Source: Candidatus Delongbacteria bacterium
GTDB lineage: Bacteria > JAGOEH01
DNA: 50,599 bases
Direction: 5' to 3'
Assembly: GCA_017997825.1 (NCBI GenBank)
Contig: JAGOEH010000003.1
Location: 1 to 50,599, forward strand
Shown here: positions 33,133 to 41,748 of the stretch, one piece after another
Numbering within the stretch: the stretch's first letter is position 1
How the letters are laid out: every line of letters starts with the position of its first letter
Notes under the pieces: generated by a model
What the model saw: the letters and a program-made list of their open reading frames with translations, nothing else
Databases searched by the model: none
What the model was told of the DNA's origin: nothing
Translations under genes and position numbers: made by a program

Positions 33133-34557
33133 TTACCAGTGGATTTTAAGATCTTTGGCCGCCTGGGCCTCATTCAGTTTCCGGATAGGGGTGTTTAGAG
33201 GAGCCTGGAGCAGAGTTTGGCTGTCCTCGCGGGTGATGGCGATCAGAGTTTCAATGAAAGAATCGAGGGTTTGACGGCTTTCGGTCTCGGTCGGTTCAAT
33301 CATCAGTGCTTCCGGGACAATCAGGGGGAAATAGATGGTCGGCGCATGGAATCCGTAATCGAGCAGACGCTTGGCGATATTCAGGGTTTTGATCCCCTGG
33401 GATTTATAGTTGCGCGCGGAAAGCACAAACTCGTGCATGCAGTCGGAAGGATAGATCAGATCGAAGTAAGGCTCAAGTTTCCTCATCATATAATTGGCAT
33501 TGATGATTGCGGTCCGGCCGGCTTTAGCCAATCCTTCGGACCCCAGCATTCGTATATAGGCATAGGCACGCACCATCACGCCAAAATTTCCCCAGAAATT
33601 CATGACTTTACCGATGCTTTTGGGTCGGCTGAAATCGAAGGCCAGGTGGTTTTGGTCATGAACGATTCGGGGAATAGGAAGATAGGGAATCAAGCGCGAT
33701 TTGACTCCGATAGGGCCCGCTCCGGGACCTCCACCGCCATGGGGGGTGGAAAAGGTTTTATGTAGGTTATAATGGACAATATCAAAACCCATATCGCCGG
33801 GACGGGTTAATCCCAGCAGGGCATTCAGATTGGCTCCATCCATATACAAAAGAGCCTGATGGTGATGGACGATTTGGCTGATTTCCTTGATTCGGGTTTC
33901 AAACAGTCCCAGGGTATTGGGATTGGTTATCATAAACATAGCGGTTTGATCGCTGATTTTGGCTTTCAGGGCATCCACATCGACCAATCCGTCCGGACCG
34001 GATTTGATTTCAACGACGTTAAAACCAGCCATCATCACCGATGCGGGATTGGTGCCGTGAGCAGAATCCGGGAGGATGACTTCCGTTTTGTTCAAACCCA
34101 TTTCCTCGAAATAGGCCCGTGCTACCAATAAGGCCGTCAATTCACCCTGGGCACCGGCCGCGGGCTGAAGTGAAACGGCATCCATTCCGGCGATTTCGGA
34201 CAGATAGGTCTCAAGCTCACTCATCAATTGCAGCGGGCCCTGAATTGTTTCGGCGGGCTGGAGAGGATGGAAATCGGCATACATCCCGGCAATCCGATCA
34301 TTAATTTTGGGATTGTATTTCATCGTACATGATCCCAGTGGATAAAAACCTAAGTCAAGGTGGTAATTTTTGTTGGATAGAGCGGTAAAATGACGGACAA
34401 TCTCCGGTTCGCTGATTTGAGGTAACCGGGGCGGCAGAGGGTCCAGCATCGATGTGGGGAGCATCGTATCGAGCCGCTGCTCGGGGACCGATAAGGGAGA
34501 CAGGCTGAGTCCGGATTGACCGGATTGATTCATATCGTTAAGCAATCGGGTATACAT
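33133..34557 (-). CDS. gcvPB: glycine dehydrogenase (decarboxylating) subunit 2
   Basis: 474 residues from ATG 34557, supported by AGGAG six bases upstream; a longer reading would overlap gcvPA. It is the C-terminal half of the P protein of the glycine cleavage system and binds pyridoxal phosphate through the Lys in YNLHKTFSTPHGGGGPG. Other family blocks are NKNYHLDLGFYPLGSCTMKYNPK (quoted: GFYPLGSCTMKYNPK), SLQPAAGAQGE and GVMVRAYAYIRMLG. Works as a heterodimer with GcvPA. gcvT, gcvH and lpd are not in the window. Confidence 0.97.
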   Translation of the reverse strand: MYTRLLNDMNQSGQSGLSLSPLSVPEQRLDTMLPTSMLDPLPPRLPQISEPEIVRHFTALSNKNYHLDLGFYPLGSCTMKYNPKINDRIAGMYADFHPLQPAETIQGPLQLMSELETYLSEIAGMDAVSLQPAAGAQGELTALLVARAYFEEMGLNKTEVILPDSAHGTNPASVMMAGFNVVEIKSGPDGLVDVDALKAKISDQTAMFMITNPNTLGLFETRIKEISQIVHHHQALLYMDGANLNALLGLTRPGDMGFDIVHYNLHKTFSTPHGGGGPGAGPIGVKSRLIPYLPIPRIVHDQNHLAFDFSRPKSIGKVMNFWGNFGVMVRAYAYIRMLGSEGLAKAGRTAIINANYMMRKLEPYFDLIYPSDCMHEFVLSARNYKSQGIKTLNIAKRLLDYGFHAPTIYFPLIVPEALMIEPTETESRQTLDSFIETLIAITREDSQTLLQAPLNTPIRKLNEAQAAKDLKIHW

Positions 34558-34570
34558 GGACCACTCCTGA

Positions 34571-35908
34571 TTAGTGTTGAGGTAGATCACTGAGAAAACG
34601 GATGAATTGATCCATCTCGTGACGGTTTCGCTTTTCGGTGACGGCGATCAAAAGATGGTTCGGATTGGAATCATCCACCGGATGAATTCCAGCCAGCAGG
34701 CCGTGAGGGATCGCCTCGCGGATGATCGATTCAGCCGGAATGGGAGTTTCCACCAGGAATTCTTTAAAGAAAGGACAGGCATAGGCCAGGGTGAAACCGG
34801 GTATGGCGGTTATCTTTTGCATGAGATAGTGACTGTTCTGCAGCGATTGATGGGCCATCTTTTGAAGCCCGTCCTGCCCGAGACTAGCCAGAAAAATAGT
34901 GGTTGCCAGAGCGTTTAAGGCCTGGGCGGTACAAATATTGGAGGTGGCTTTGGAACGCCGAATATGCTGTTCACGGGTTTGCAGCGTGGTCACGAAACCG
35001 ACCCTACCCTCGCTGTCCTGAGTCATGCCTGCGATTCGTCCCGGCATCTGCCGAATATAGTTCATTTTGGTCGCCAAAACCCCGCAACTAGGTCCCCCCA
35101 AATTTAAATTGTTCCCCAGGCTCTGCCCGTCAGAGGTCATGATATCGACTTGATAATCACCCGGCTTCTTCAGGATTCCCAACGAGATCAGATCGGTGTT
35201 CATAATCAGTAAAATAGGGGATGGGGCAATCGCTCGGATCATATCCATCTCCTCTAAAATACCGTAATAGTTCGGTGACTGGACCACAATTGCCGAAACG
35301 TCGGCCAGGGATAGACCGCGGAAGGAGTCGGCATCCAGCCGACCATGAGGTGCCGGCAATTCCCGGATATCGAGCTTCAATCCGCGATTATAGGTATCAA
35401 TGACCTGCTTGATATGGGGATGCAGGCTTCCGGCAATATAGATCCGCTTTCCGGGTTGGAGACGTTCCGCCATCAATACAGCCTCGGCCGTGGCGGATGC
35501 ACCATCATACATGGATGCATTGGCGGCCTCCATATGCGTCAAATCACAGATCAGGGATTGAAACTCAAAATAAACCTGAAGTGTACCCTGACTAACCTCG
35601 GGCTGATAGGGCGTATATGCGGTATAAAATTCGGATCGCGAGGTCAGGAAGGGTATGATGGCTGGGACAAAGTGATCATAGCTTCCCCCGCCGGCAAAAC
35701 AAATCAATTCCTGGGTACTCTGTGATGATTTAAGCTGACGGCGAATAGTCTTTTCAAGCTCATATTCACTCAATGGATCGGGCAGATTTAAGGCCCGATT
35801 CAACCGAAACTCTTCGGGGATAGCCTGGATCAGATCCTCAAACGATGTTCGTCCAATGGCTTTCAGCATCTCGTGCTGAACCGGTTCGGTATTAGGGATA
35901 AATGGCAT
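34571..35908 (-). CDS. gcvPA: glycine dehydrogenase (decarboxylating) subunit 1
   Basis: 445 residues, the N-terminal half of the two-subunit P protein. Family blocks: MPFIPNTEP at the start, ICFAGGGSYDHFVPAII, FYTAYTPYQPEVSQGTLQ, YDGASATAEA, and GNNLNLGGPSCGVLATK. With GcvPB it decarboxylates glycine and passes the aminomethyl group to lipoylated GcvH. AGGAG precedes ATG 35908. It has a strong promoter at 36010-36038 and a leader of roughly 95 bases with a small hairpin (ATGGG/CCCAT) but no glycine-riboswitch core that I can recognise. Confidence 0.97.
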   Translation of the reverse strand: MPFIPNTEPVQHEMLKAIGRTSFEDLIQAIPEEFRLNRALNLPDPLSEYELEKTIRRQLKSSQSTQELICFAGGGSYDHFVPAIIPFLTSRSEFYTAYTPYQPEVSQGTLQVYFEFQSLICDLTHMEAANASMYDGASATAEAVLMAERLQPGKRIYIAGSLHPHIKQVIDTYNRGLKLDIRELPAPHGRLDADSFRGLSLADVSAIVVQSPNYYGILEEMDMIRAIAPSPILLIMNTDLISLGILKKPGDYQVDIMTSDGQSLGNNLNLGGPSCGVLATKMNYIRQMPGRIAGMTQDSEGRVGFVTTLQTREQHIRRSKATSNICTAQALNALATTIFLASLGQDGLQKMAHQSLQNSHYLMQKITAIPGFTLAYACPFFKEFLVETPIPAESIIREAIPHGLLAGIHPVDDSNPNHLLIAVTEKRNRHEMDQFIRFLSDLPQH

Positions 35909-36009
35909 AAAACACTCCTGCTGTTTGGCGGTTTATACCGTGTTCAAATCGGATGGGCTTAATCCCATGATCACTCCGGACAATGGAATCCGTTTGCTTT
36001 TGGCATCAT

Positions 36010-36038
36010 AGTATACGAATAAACCAAAGGATTGTCAA
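36010..36038 (-). promoter_or_regulatory. sigma70 promoter of the gcvPA-gcvPB-lgt-tsaC-like-pbp operon
   Basis: On the minus strand TTGACA (36038-36033), 17-base spacer, TATACT (36015-36010). Perfect -35, one mismatch in the -10. It starts a leader of about 95 bases before gcvPA, containing an ATGGG-loop-CCCAT hairpin. Confidence 0.8.
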
Positions 36039-36067
36039 CGAAATTTTGGATAATCCGGATAAGTGGC

Positions 36068-37684
36068 TTATTCGGGAGGGGTAATCCGGATCCCCTCATT
36101 CTCCCAATAAGCACGAAGCAGAAGCGTATCCGACTGAATGTGATAAGGTTCCCCTCGAATAAGGCTGTCTCGGGTTATGGCTCCATAATCAATCCGCCGA
36201 TTCCGATTATGATCTACAAAGGTCATCAGCAAATATTGTCCGGGAGGAATCCCATGCCAGGTAAATTCGGAATTGATAAAGTCACCCTTATAAAATAAAG
36301 GGGTGTGATCCGGAAGTGATATCAGACACAGTTTTAGATCCGGGGGCGGCGGTGTGATCAAGTGTCCCGAAAGGGTGCTGAGGCTTTGAGGGTCAATGAT
36401 GCTGATTTGATGATGACTGTCGTTCAGCACGGTATCGATCCTGGATAGATGCACAATCAGTTTAATCGATTTGGCATCGGTTCGGATCGGACATTGCAGA
36501 TAATGGGGTTCGATCATTATCAGTTCCGGTTCTAAAGTATCCTGCTCGATGATCATGGTCACTAAGTCTTGACGATGAGCGATTACCGGAAAGTTGAAAA
36601 GAAGGTTCAGAGTATCGCCATTAGCCAGCCGATCCGGAATGGGATGAAGAAGCTGACGGGGGATGCTGACTGTATCACCGGGAGATGGTTGGAACAGCGT
36701 GTCGATTCTGAAAGGCTGATGACGATCGCTTACTCCCTCCAATCGAATTGAAAGGGAGTCAAGCCTGGGATTCAAACTATCAAGAAACCAATAAATTCGA
36801 TTGTCAAGCAAAACCATCCGGGGGATCGGTGGAGTGAGTTGATGAATCGGCTGAGTGAAGGAGAATTGAAGGATTGAATCGGATTTGGGGGTTATCTGCT
36901 GGAGTGAGATAGAATCACGAGGTTGAAAGAGGCTGACGGAAATCGGAATAGGGGAGGGCTGAAGTGAATGATGAAAAACGCTCAGATTTTCATCCGGATC
37001 AGGAAGATTATTGGAATTATTATCTTGAAAAGCAATGAGATCATAGAATTGATCAGGATCCAGAAAACGAAAAAGGAAACGTGGATCGGCCTTGTTCCAG
37101 CGGTGGATCCAGATAACGGAATCCTTGATCTGTTCACCTGATACCACGGATTTCAATAGTGCGAGTTTGATCTGATCGGGATCGGTGATTCTCATGACTG
37201 GGAAGAGTGTTCCCTGGATCGTTCCATCCGGTATGAGGCTTGAATCTCCATAGGCCAGCATGATCGGATTAGGTAGCCGGTTGGAGTGAAGGTCTGAAAT
37301 CTTGTCGGAAAGATTGATATAGAAGGCATAATCGGGTTTTTGGGTAAAATCGATGTGAATCCGGTTGGCTTTGATGCGGGTTTTGAATGGGTTGCCGGGT
37401 GGAAAGATTCGGATGGAGCCTGCCACACTGATCGGATCGAGACGTTCTGAAAATTCGAGTATCAGTTCGGTTTGATGAAGCGGTGTCTGTTCATTCGGAA
37501 TGGAACTCAATAAGGTGGGGGGAGTTTTATCTTCCGGGCCTCCGGGTGGAGGAGCCATTTTGGCACACGTCATCCCCACGATGATGGCCAAGACCATGAA
37601 AATGGATGCTTTAGAGTTGAGAATCGGTTTGATTATGATGCAGCTCCTTGAATAATTGAAAGTAATGATTGGCTTTTTGGTCAT
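36068..37684 (-). CDS. lipoprotein with Ig-like (Big_5/SbsA-type) domain
   Basis: The N-terminal signal and lipobox read IFMVLAIIVGMTCAKMAPPPGG; Cys precedes a flexible Pro/Gly stretch. Next is an Ig-like domain with KTPPTLLSSIPNEQTPLHQT and ILEFSERLDPISVAGSI, as in Big_5/SbsA Ig-like domains of FCB-group lipoproteins; the C-terminal domain includes YLLMTFVDHNRNRRIDYG. Start is uncertain: ATG 37684 (chosen, as the nearest ATG with a basic N-terminus) gives an overly long ~39-residue signal; ATG 37597 gives a signal too short and without positive charge. The best-placed AAGGAG is followed after 7 bases by ATA at 37636. The gene ends its operon; function unknown, probably outer-membrane. Confidence 0.7.
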   Translation of the reverse strand: MTKKPIITFNYSRSCIIIKPILNSKASIFMVLAIIVGMTCAKMAPPPGGPEDKTPPTLLSSIPNEQTPLHQTELILEFSERLDPISVAGSIRIFPPGNPFKTRIKANRIHIDFTQKPDYAFYINLSDKISDLHSNRLPNPIMLAYGDSSLIPDGTIQGTLFPVMRITDPDQIKLALLKSVVSGEQIKDSVIWIHRWNKADPRFLFRFLDPDQFYDLIAFQDNNSNNLPDPDENLSVFHHSLQPSPIPISVSLFQPRDSISLQQITPKSDSILQFSFTQPIHQLTPPIPRMVLLDNRIYWFLDSLNPRLDSLSIRLEGVSDRHQPFRIDTLFQPSPGDTVSIPRQLLHPIPDRLANGDTLNLLFNFPVIAHRQDLVTMIIEQDTLEPELIMIEPHYLQCPIRTDAKSIKLIVHLSRIDTVLNDSHHQISIIDPQSLSTLSGHLITPPPPDLKLCLISLPDHTPLFYKGDFINSEFTWHGIPPGQYLLMTFVDHNRNRRIDYGAITRDSLIRGEPYHIQSDTLLLRAYWENEGIRITPPE

Positions 37685-38366
37685 CCCGGATCTGCTGGTA
37701 AGAATGGGCAAGATACCAGATAACGGAGGATTTTAATTGCGAGTTGGATTGAAGCCCTTCAAAGATTGGGATTGCCCGGGAATAATCATGTAGTTCGAAT
37801 AGCACGGTGGCCAACTGATATTGAATTTTGACACTGTCCTTCTCGTATTGGAGCGCACGCGAGAAGCTCTGCCTGGCCTGTTCAAGCAATCCATGCTTTT
37901 TTTCGACAATGCCCAGCCAGTAAAGATAGATCACCTTGCCTGATTCCATGTTGACTGCCTTTTGAATATAGTCCAGCGCCCGATGGAAATCCCCCTCCTC
38001 ATAGAGGATCCGGCTGAGAACAAAGAAATATTTGGAGTTGGGAGTCTTCGTTTTGATGCGCTGCATGACCAGGGATGAAGCATCCCGGTATTTCTTCAGA
38101 TTGGTCAGCAATTTAATCTTTTTAAAAAACAGGTCGTCTTCCGTATAGATTCCCTGACTCAGGCTCTCAAGCTGGATCAGGGCCTGGTTCCAGTTTTTGT
38201 GCTCTAAATAATACCAGTAGCGCTTTTCAGGATCCTGAGGAATCGACGTAGAATTGGATCCGCCTCCCCCGGAAGGAGAATCATTACCACAGGGTAGATT
38301 GGACTTAGCCGTCCGTGATGTGAAAATCGATTTGATTTCATCGATGGGATTAGGGGTAGATTCCAT
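37611..38366 (-). CDS. tetratricopeptide repeat protein
   Basis: 251 residues. After a low-complexity, Ser/Gly-rich N-terminus (about 1-45: GNDSPSGGGGSNSTS) come repeated TPR helix pairs: NWNQALIQLESLSQ, YFFVLSRILYEEGDFHRALDYIQKAV (quoted: ILYEEGDFHRALDYIQKAV), GIVEKKHGLLEQARQSFSRAL, LATVLFELHDYSRAIPIFEGL and AHSYQQIRDDQKANHYFQLF. No signal peptide, so cytoplasmic. Its ATG directly abuts the stop of the upstream pilZ gene (TAAATG). As part of the motAB-pilZ unit it may be an assembly or regulatory factor for the motility machine; that is inference. Confidence 0.8.
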   Translation of the reverse strand: MESTPNPIDEIKSIFTSRTAKSNLPCGNDSPSGGGGSNSTSIPQDPEKRYWYYLEHKNWNQALIQLESLSQGIYTEDDLFFKKIKLLTNLKKYRDASSLVMQRIKTKTPNSKYFFVLSRILYEEGDFHRALDYIQKAVNMESGKVIYLYWLGIVEKKHGLLEQARQSFSRALQYEKDSVKIQYQLATVLFELHDYSRAIPIFEGLQSNSQLKSSVIWYLAHSYQQIRDDQKANHYFQLFKELHHNQTDSQL

Positions 38367-38744
38367 TTAGGGAGAAATGACCTTTCGATTGATGTATTCA
38401 ACAATTTTGTCCTGATCGGGAATGGATATCTCGATAAAATGGAGCGCGATCAGGCAGCGGTCAGGATCGATGGGATGGGGAAACCGGCGGACCGGCTTGC
38501 CGAGAAACGGAATCGGATCTGAATTTTCAGTAAGCAGTAGTTCACCATAGATATACTCGTTGGGAATGGTGGGTGTATCGTTTGAAACGGAAAAGAGAAG
38601 TCCTCCTCCACTGATATTGTAAATATGGCTTTTGGCTTTTGACTCACTGATCTGAATGGTGTTTGATCCGACCAGGATCGATTGATACCAAAAGCCGGCA
38701 CTCAGGTCAAGTCGGAAAAATTCACGTTGATTTGATGGTGTCAT
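38367..38744 (-). CDS. single-domain PilZ protein (c-di-GMP receptor)
   Basis: 125 residues, essentially one PilZ domain. The c-di-GMP-binding residues are present: RxxxR at R7-R11 (REFFR) and NxSxxG at N43-G48 (NISGGG). It lies 7 bases downstream of motB. PilZ proteins encoded with stators, such as YcgR/MotI-type brakes, commonly slow the motor when c-di-GMP rises, so a brake or clutch role is a reasonable inference here. Confidence 0.85.
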   Translation of the reverse strand: MTPSNQREFFRLDLSAGFWYQSILVGSNTIQISESKAKSHIYNISGGGLLFSVSNDTPTIPNEYIYGELLLTENSDPIPFLGKPVRRFPHPIDPDRCLIALHFIEISIPDQDKIVEYINRKVISP

Positions 38745-38751
38745 AGATCGG

Positions 38752-39480
38752 TCACTTTTTATATTTGGTGCGGAGTATGATGATTTCTACCCGGCGATTT
38801 TTTGACTGGTTCAGGGGCGATGTGTTGGGAAGCAACGGACGGTATTCGGCAAATCCCATGGCGGAAAACCGTTCGGGAGGCAACTGACATCGTTCGATAA
38901 AAAACTTAACGACATTGGTCGCCCGGATGGCGGATAATTCCCAGTTGGAAGGAAAACGAAGGGTTCGGATCGGAATATTATCGGTATGTCCCTCCACCTG
39001 AATATCATAAGGGGTGTTCTGAATTATGGGAAATATTTTGAATAGAAATCGTTGCCCGGCTTGGAGGATCTCGGCCCGGCCGGACTGAAAAAACATGGAT
39101 TCCGAGGCTGTGATGGTTACACCCCGATGGTCGATTTTCATCGATATGTTCTTTTGAAGCTGCTGCTCCTGAACAATATCGGTAATCTGATTGAGAACCT
39201 GGTTGAGATCGTCGAGCTCTTCCAGATTGATTTTGCCTTTCAGTCCCAAAGAATCTCTCATCTGGATCAGTTGCCGCTCTTCACGGCTGACCTCCTTTTG
39301 GCCGAATGTCTGGGCCATTCCCTCGATGAACGAATCGACCGTGGCCTTGCTGAGGGTACTCATCGCGTACATCAGGATAAAAAAGACCAGGAGCAGTGTC
39401 ATGACATCGGCATAGGTTGTGAGCCAGGGCTCATCCTCAGTGGGATGACTTTGAATCAGATTTCGTTTTTTCTTTTCCAT
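38752..39480 (-). CDS. motB: flagellar motor stator protein MotB
   Basis: 242 residues. The single membrane helix contains the proton-binding Asp25 in PWLTTYADVMTLLLVFFILMYAMS (quoted: TYADVMTLLLVFFILMYAMS). A plug/linker region follows and then a C-terminal OmpA-like peptidoglycan-binding domain (VEGHTDNIPIRTLRFPSNWELSAIRA; quoted: VEGHTDNIPI) with NRRVEIIILRT at the end. MotB anchors the stator to peptidoglycan. It starts 2 bases after motA ends, the usual pairing. Confidence 0.95.
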   Translation of the reverse strand: MEKKKRNLIQSHPTEDEPWLTTYADVMTLLLVFFILMYAMSTLSKATVDSFIEGMAQTFGQKEVSREERQLIQMRDSLGLKGKINLEELDDLNQVLNQITDIVQEQQLQKNISMKIDHRGVTITASESMFFQSGRAEILQAGQRFLFKIFPIIQNTPYDIQVEGHTDNIPIRTLRFPSNWELSAIRATNVVKFFIERCQLPPERFSAMGFAEYRPLLPNTSPLNQSKNRRVEIIILRTKYKK

Positions 39481-39482
39481 GA

Positions 39483-40280
39483 TCAGGTGTTTTTGGGTGT
39501 GGTTCTAGGAACATAGTGAGATTTTCGCATTTCGGGCGGGAGAAACGCGTTGAGCTTTTTCTCGACGATTCGGGGATTGACTCCCTGTTGGATCAAAATA
39601 ATACCTTCGATCAGGATGACCGATAAGAGCAGTTCGGTATCGGTCATTGACCTAAGTTTTTCAGCGATTGGGATACAGATCAGGTTGGCGAGTAGGGCGC
39701 CATAGAAGGTTGTGATGATGGCAACTCCCATGGAAGGGCCCAAAGTCTCGGGAGATACACCCACCGTGCCCATGCTCCGTAACATCGCGACCAATCCGAT
39801 CAGGGTTCCTATCATGCCAAATGCCGGAGCCAGCTTGGCCATCGTTCTGAAGATCTGCTCCCCTTCACTATGCCTGACTTTCATGTATTCAGTTTCGGTT
39901 TCAAGCACATCCCGGATCAACTCCGGAGGGCTTCCATCAATCACCATCTGAAGGCCGACTCGTATCATACGGTTCCGTATCCGCTGAAGATCGGTTTCCA
40001 GGCTCAATACCGAATTCTGCCTGGCTTTTACAGCCAGACTGATCATGAGATTGATGTATTTATTGTATTCGCTTTTTTCACTCTTGAAAATGTTGGTCAA
40101 GACTGTAAAGACCTTGATGACGCGAGGCAATGGATAACTGATGAAGGTGGCCGCCAGAGTTCCTCCGAAGGTAATCATCATCGATGGAACATCGATAAAA
40201 ATCCGGTAGCCTCCCTGATTCAGAATGGCGATGAACATCAGTAAGGTACCGGATATGATTCCTATGACTGTACTTGACAT
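39483..40280 (-). CDS. motA: flagellar motor stator protein MotA
   Basis: 265 residues, four membrane helices. Typical blocks are GIISGTLLMFIAILNQGG, FIDVPSMMITFGGTLAATFISYPL (quoted: FIDVPSMMITFGGTLAATF), the cytoplasmic loop with RNRMIRVGLQMVIDGSPPEL, APAFGMIGTLIGLVAML, and GVSPETLGPSMGVAIITTFYGALLANL (quoted: GVSPETLGPSMGVAIITTFYG), which holds the conserved Pro. With MotB it forms the ion-driven stator. Its start touches the stop of fapA. Flagellar structural genes are not in the window. Confidence 0.95.
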   Translation of the reverse strand: MSSTVIGIISGTLLMFIAILNQGGYRIFIDVPSMMITFGGTLAATFISYPLPRVIKVFTVLTNIFKSEKSEYNKYINLMISLAVKARQNSVLSLETDLQRIRNRMIRVGLQMVIDGSPPELIRDVLETETEYMKVRHSEGEQIFRTMAKLAPAFGMIGTLIGLVAMLRSMGTVGVSPETLGPSMGVAIITTFYGALLANLICIPIAEKLRSMTDTELLLSVILIEGIILIQQGVNPRIVEKKLNAFLPPEMRKSHYVPRTTPKNT

Positions 40281-41725
40281 TATACCCCCTGGTTGGGTTG
40301 AAAGACTATCTGATTTTCGACTAGCTGGAATTGACCGGATGATACTTCCTCATTGAGCGTCAAGTAATGGTTTTTCATTTTTATTAGGATACCCGGATGA
40401 GCGGTTTTTTTGACCACAACCCGGACTGAGTCGGAATAGAATCCGAATTGACGAATATGATTGAGTTTGCCAAGATAGAGTTCCTTTTGGTTATCCAATT
40501 GCAGTCTGATAAACTGTAATTGCGCCATTTTCAACAGTGAATCGGAAGGAAAACCCGAACCGGTATCGATCAAATAGTGTAGGTAGCAGCAGCGTTCAAT
40601 CGATTGGCTGACCCAGTCCGGATAGTTCCAGTCGGTATGATCCTCCAGAAACTGGAGACTTTTATCCGTAGATTTAATCTGGAGCATGATTTGCTGGAGA
40701 TGGGTCTTAAGATCTTCAAATTCATGAACCAAAAGGGGATGAAGACCGACAACGATCTCGGATTTGACGATATCCGCCGAACCGAGGAAACCGGTTACAA
40801 GGCCTTGGTAGGCCATGATTTTGCCACCGGTGATACGACAATTCGAATGTATCCCGAAAATTTGCTCGAAGCTCATGATCGTACACCGAACCAACTGGTA
40901 ATGAAATTGGATCGAGGACGCAGCAATCATCCGAGTATCCATGGCTCCGCCGACAGTTATACTTCCACCGGCCTGAAGATAGGCCTTACCGAAGCCGATA
41001 ACCTGTCCATCAACCTGAATATCCCAGTCCGAAATCATGGTGGCACCCTCTACCACCCCTTCAACGTGGATATCTCCCGCGGCTCTTAGGGTTACAGAGA
41101 TCGGAACGTCCCCCTGAATCAGCACGTCGCCGTCAAAGTTAAGCTGTGCGGTTGAATCGGTCGGGCTGATACGATGAATTTGATAGGGTAAAAGGAACAG
41201 ACGATGGCCATCGAAACGAAAAAATCCGTCATGTTCCGCTTTTAAAATGGTTTCATCGGCTTGGGGAATGATCCGGATTCCTTCCCCAATCATCTGGTCA
41301 ATTCTTAAATCCTGTTCCGGAAGGGTTGGATCGGCGGCACCATCAGGGGTGTCCAAGAAAATGGAACGGCTGATACTTGCCAGGATCTGTCCTGCGGTTA
41401 CCTTGATTTTTATCCGTTCTCCCACCTCAATTTTGCGGTTCCGATCAAGCAAGAGCCTGATCTCAACCTGACCGGATACGAGTGGATTATGCATCAATAC
41501 GACGATCCGGTGATGAGGAAAATTGGAAAGAATCCAGAAGTCAAGCTGTACCGGCTTAATGGTCGGCACGAATCCCTGTTGTTGAATGTAGGCGAATAAC
41601 ACTCCTCCGGTAAGCTGATTGCGAATGGAGAGGGGGAGAGGCTCGATCAGCTTAATCATGACTGTACTACGATCCGCCGACGGAATGACGGAAAAGTAGT
41701 TGGATAGGAGGTGAAGAGTTTCCAT
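40280..41725 (-). CDS. FapA (DUF342) family protein
   Basis: 481 residues from ATG 41725 (AAGGA ten bases upstream); a longer reading would overlap the deacetylase gene. The central region is a right-handed beta-helix with repeated short strands and Gly: FDGDVLIQGDVPISVTLRAAGDIHVEGVVEGATM (quoted: GDIHVEGVVEGATM), IQVDGQVIGFGKAYLQAGGSITVGG (quoted: AYLQAGGSITVGG). A C-terminal coiled coil follows (HEFEDLKTHLQQIMLQIKS). This matches the DUF342/FapA family, often called flagellar assembly protein A, whose exact role is unclear. Its position directly before motA supports a motility link. Confidence 0.85.
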   Translation of the reverse strand: METLHLLSNYFSVIPSADRSTVMIKLIEPLPLSIRNQLTGGVLFAYIQQQGFVPTIKPVQLDFWILSNFPHHRIVVLMHNPLVSGQVEIRLLLDRNRKIEVGERIKIKVTAGQILASISRSIFLDTPDGAADPTLPEQDLRIDQMIGEGIRIIPQADETILKAEHDGFFRFDGHRLFLLPYQIHRISPTDSTAQLNFDGDVLIQGDVPISVTLRAAGDIHVEGVVEGATMISDWDIQVDGQVIGFGKAYLQAGGSITVGGAMDTRMIAASSIQFHYQLVRCTIMSFEQIFGIHSNCRITGGKIMAYQGLVTGFLGSADIVKSEIVVGLHPLLVHEFEDLKTHLQQIMLQIKSTDKSLQFLEDHTDWNYPDWVSQSIERCCYLHYLIDTGSGFPSDSLLKMAQLQFIRLQLDNQKELYLGKLNHIRQFGFYSDSVRVVVKKTAHPGILIKMKNHYLTLNEEVSSGQFQLVENQIVFQPNQGV

Positions 41726-41748
41726 GCCGGTTCGTCCTTTTTTCTGTA

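Noticed and set aside
33217-33765. 182-codon open frame on the plus strand
   Set aside because: It lies wholly antisense inside gcvPB, whose conserved motifs run through the entire stretch; the plus-strand translation has no recognisable domain or ribosome binding site.
35941-35950. GTTCAAATC resembling a tRNA T-loop
   Set aside because: No matching acceptor, D or anticodon stems can be drawn around it; it sits in the gcvPA leader.
35909-36009. possible glycine riboswitch in the gcvPA leader
   Set aside because: The leader is about 95 bases with one small hairpin; I could not find the conserved tandem-aptamer core, and the length is too short for the usual tandem form.
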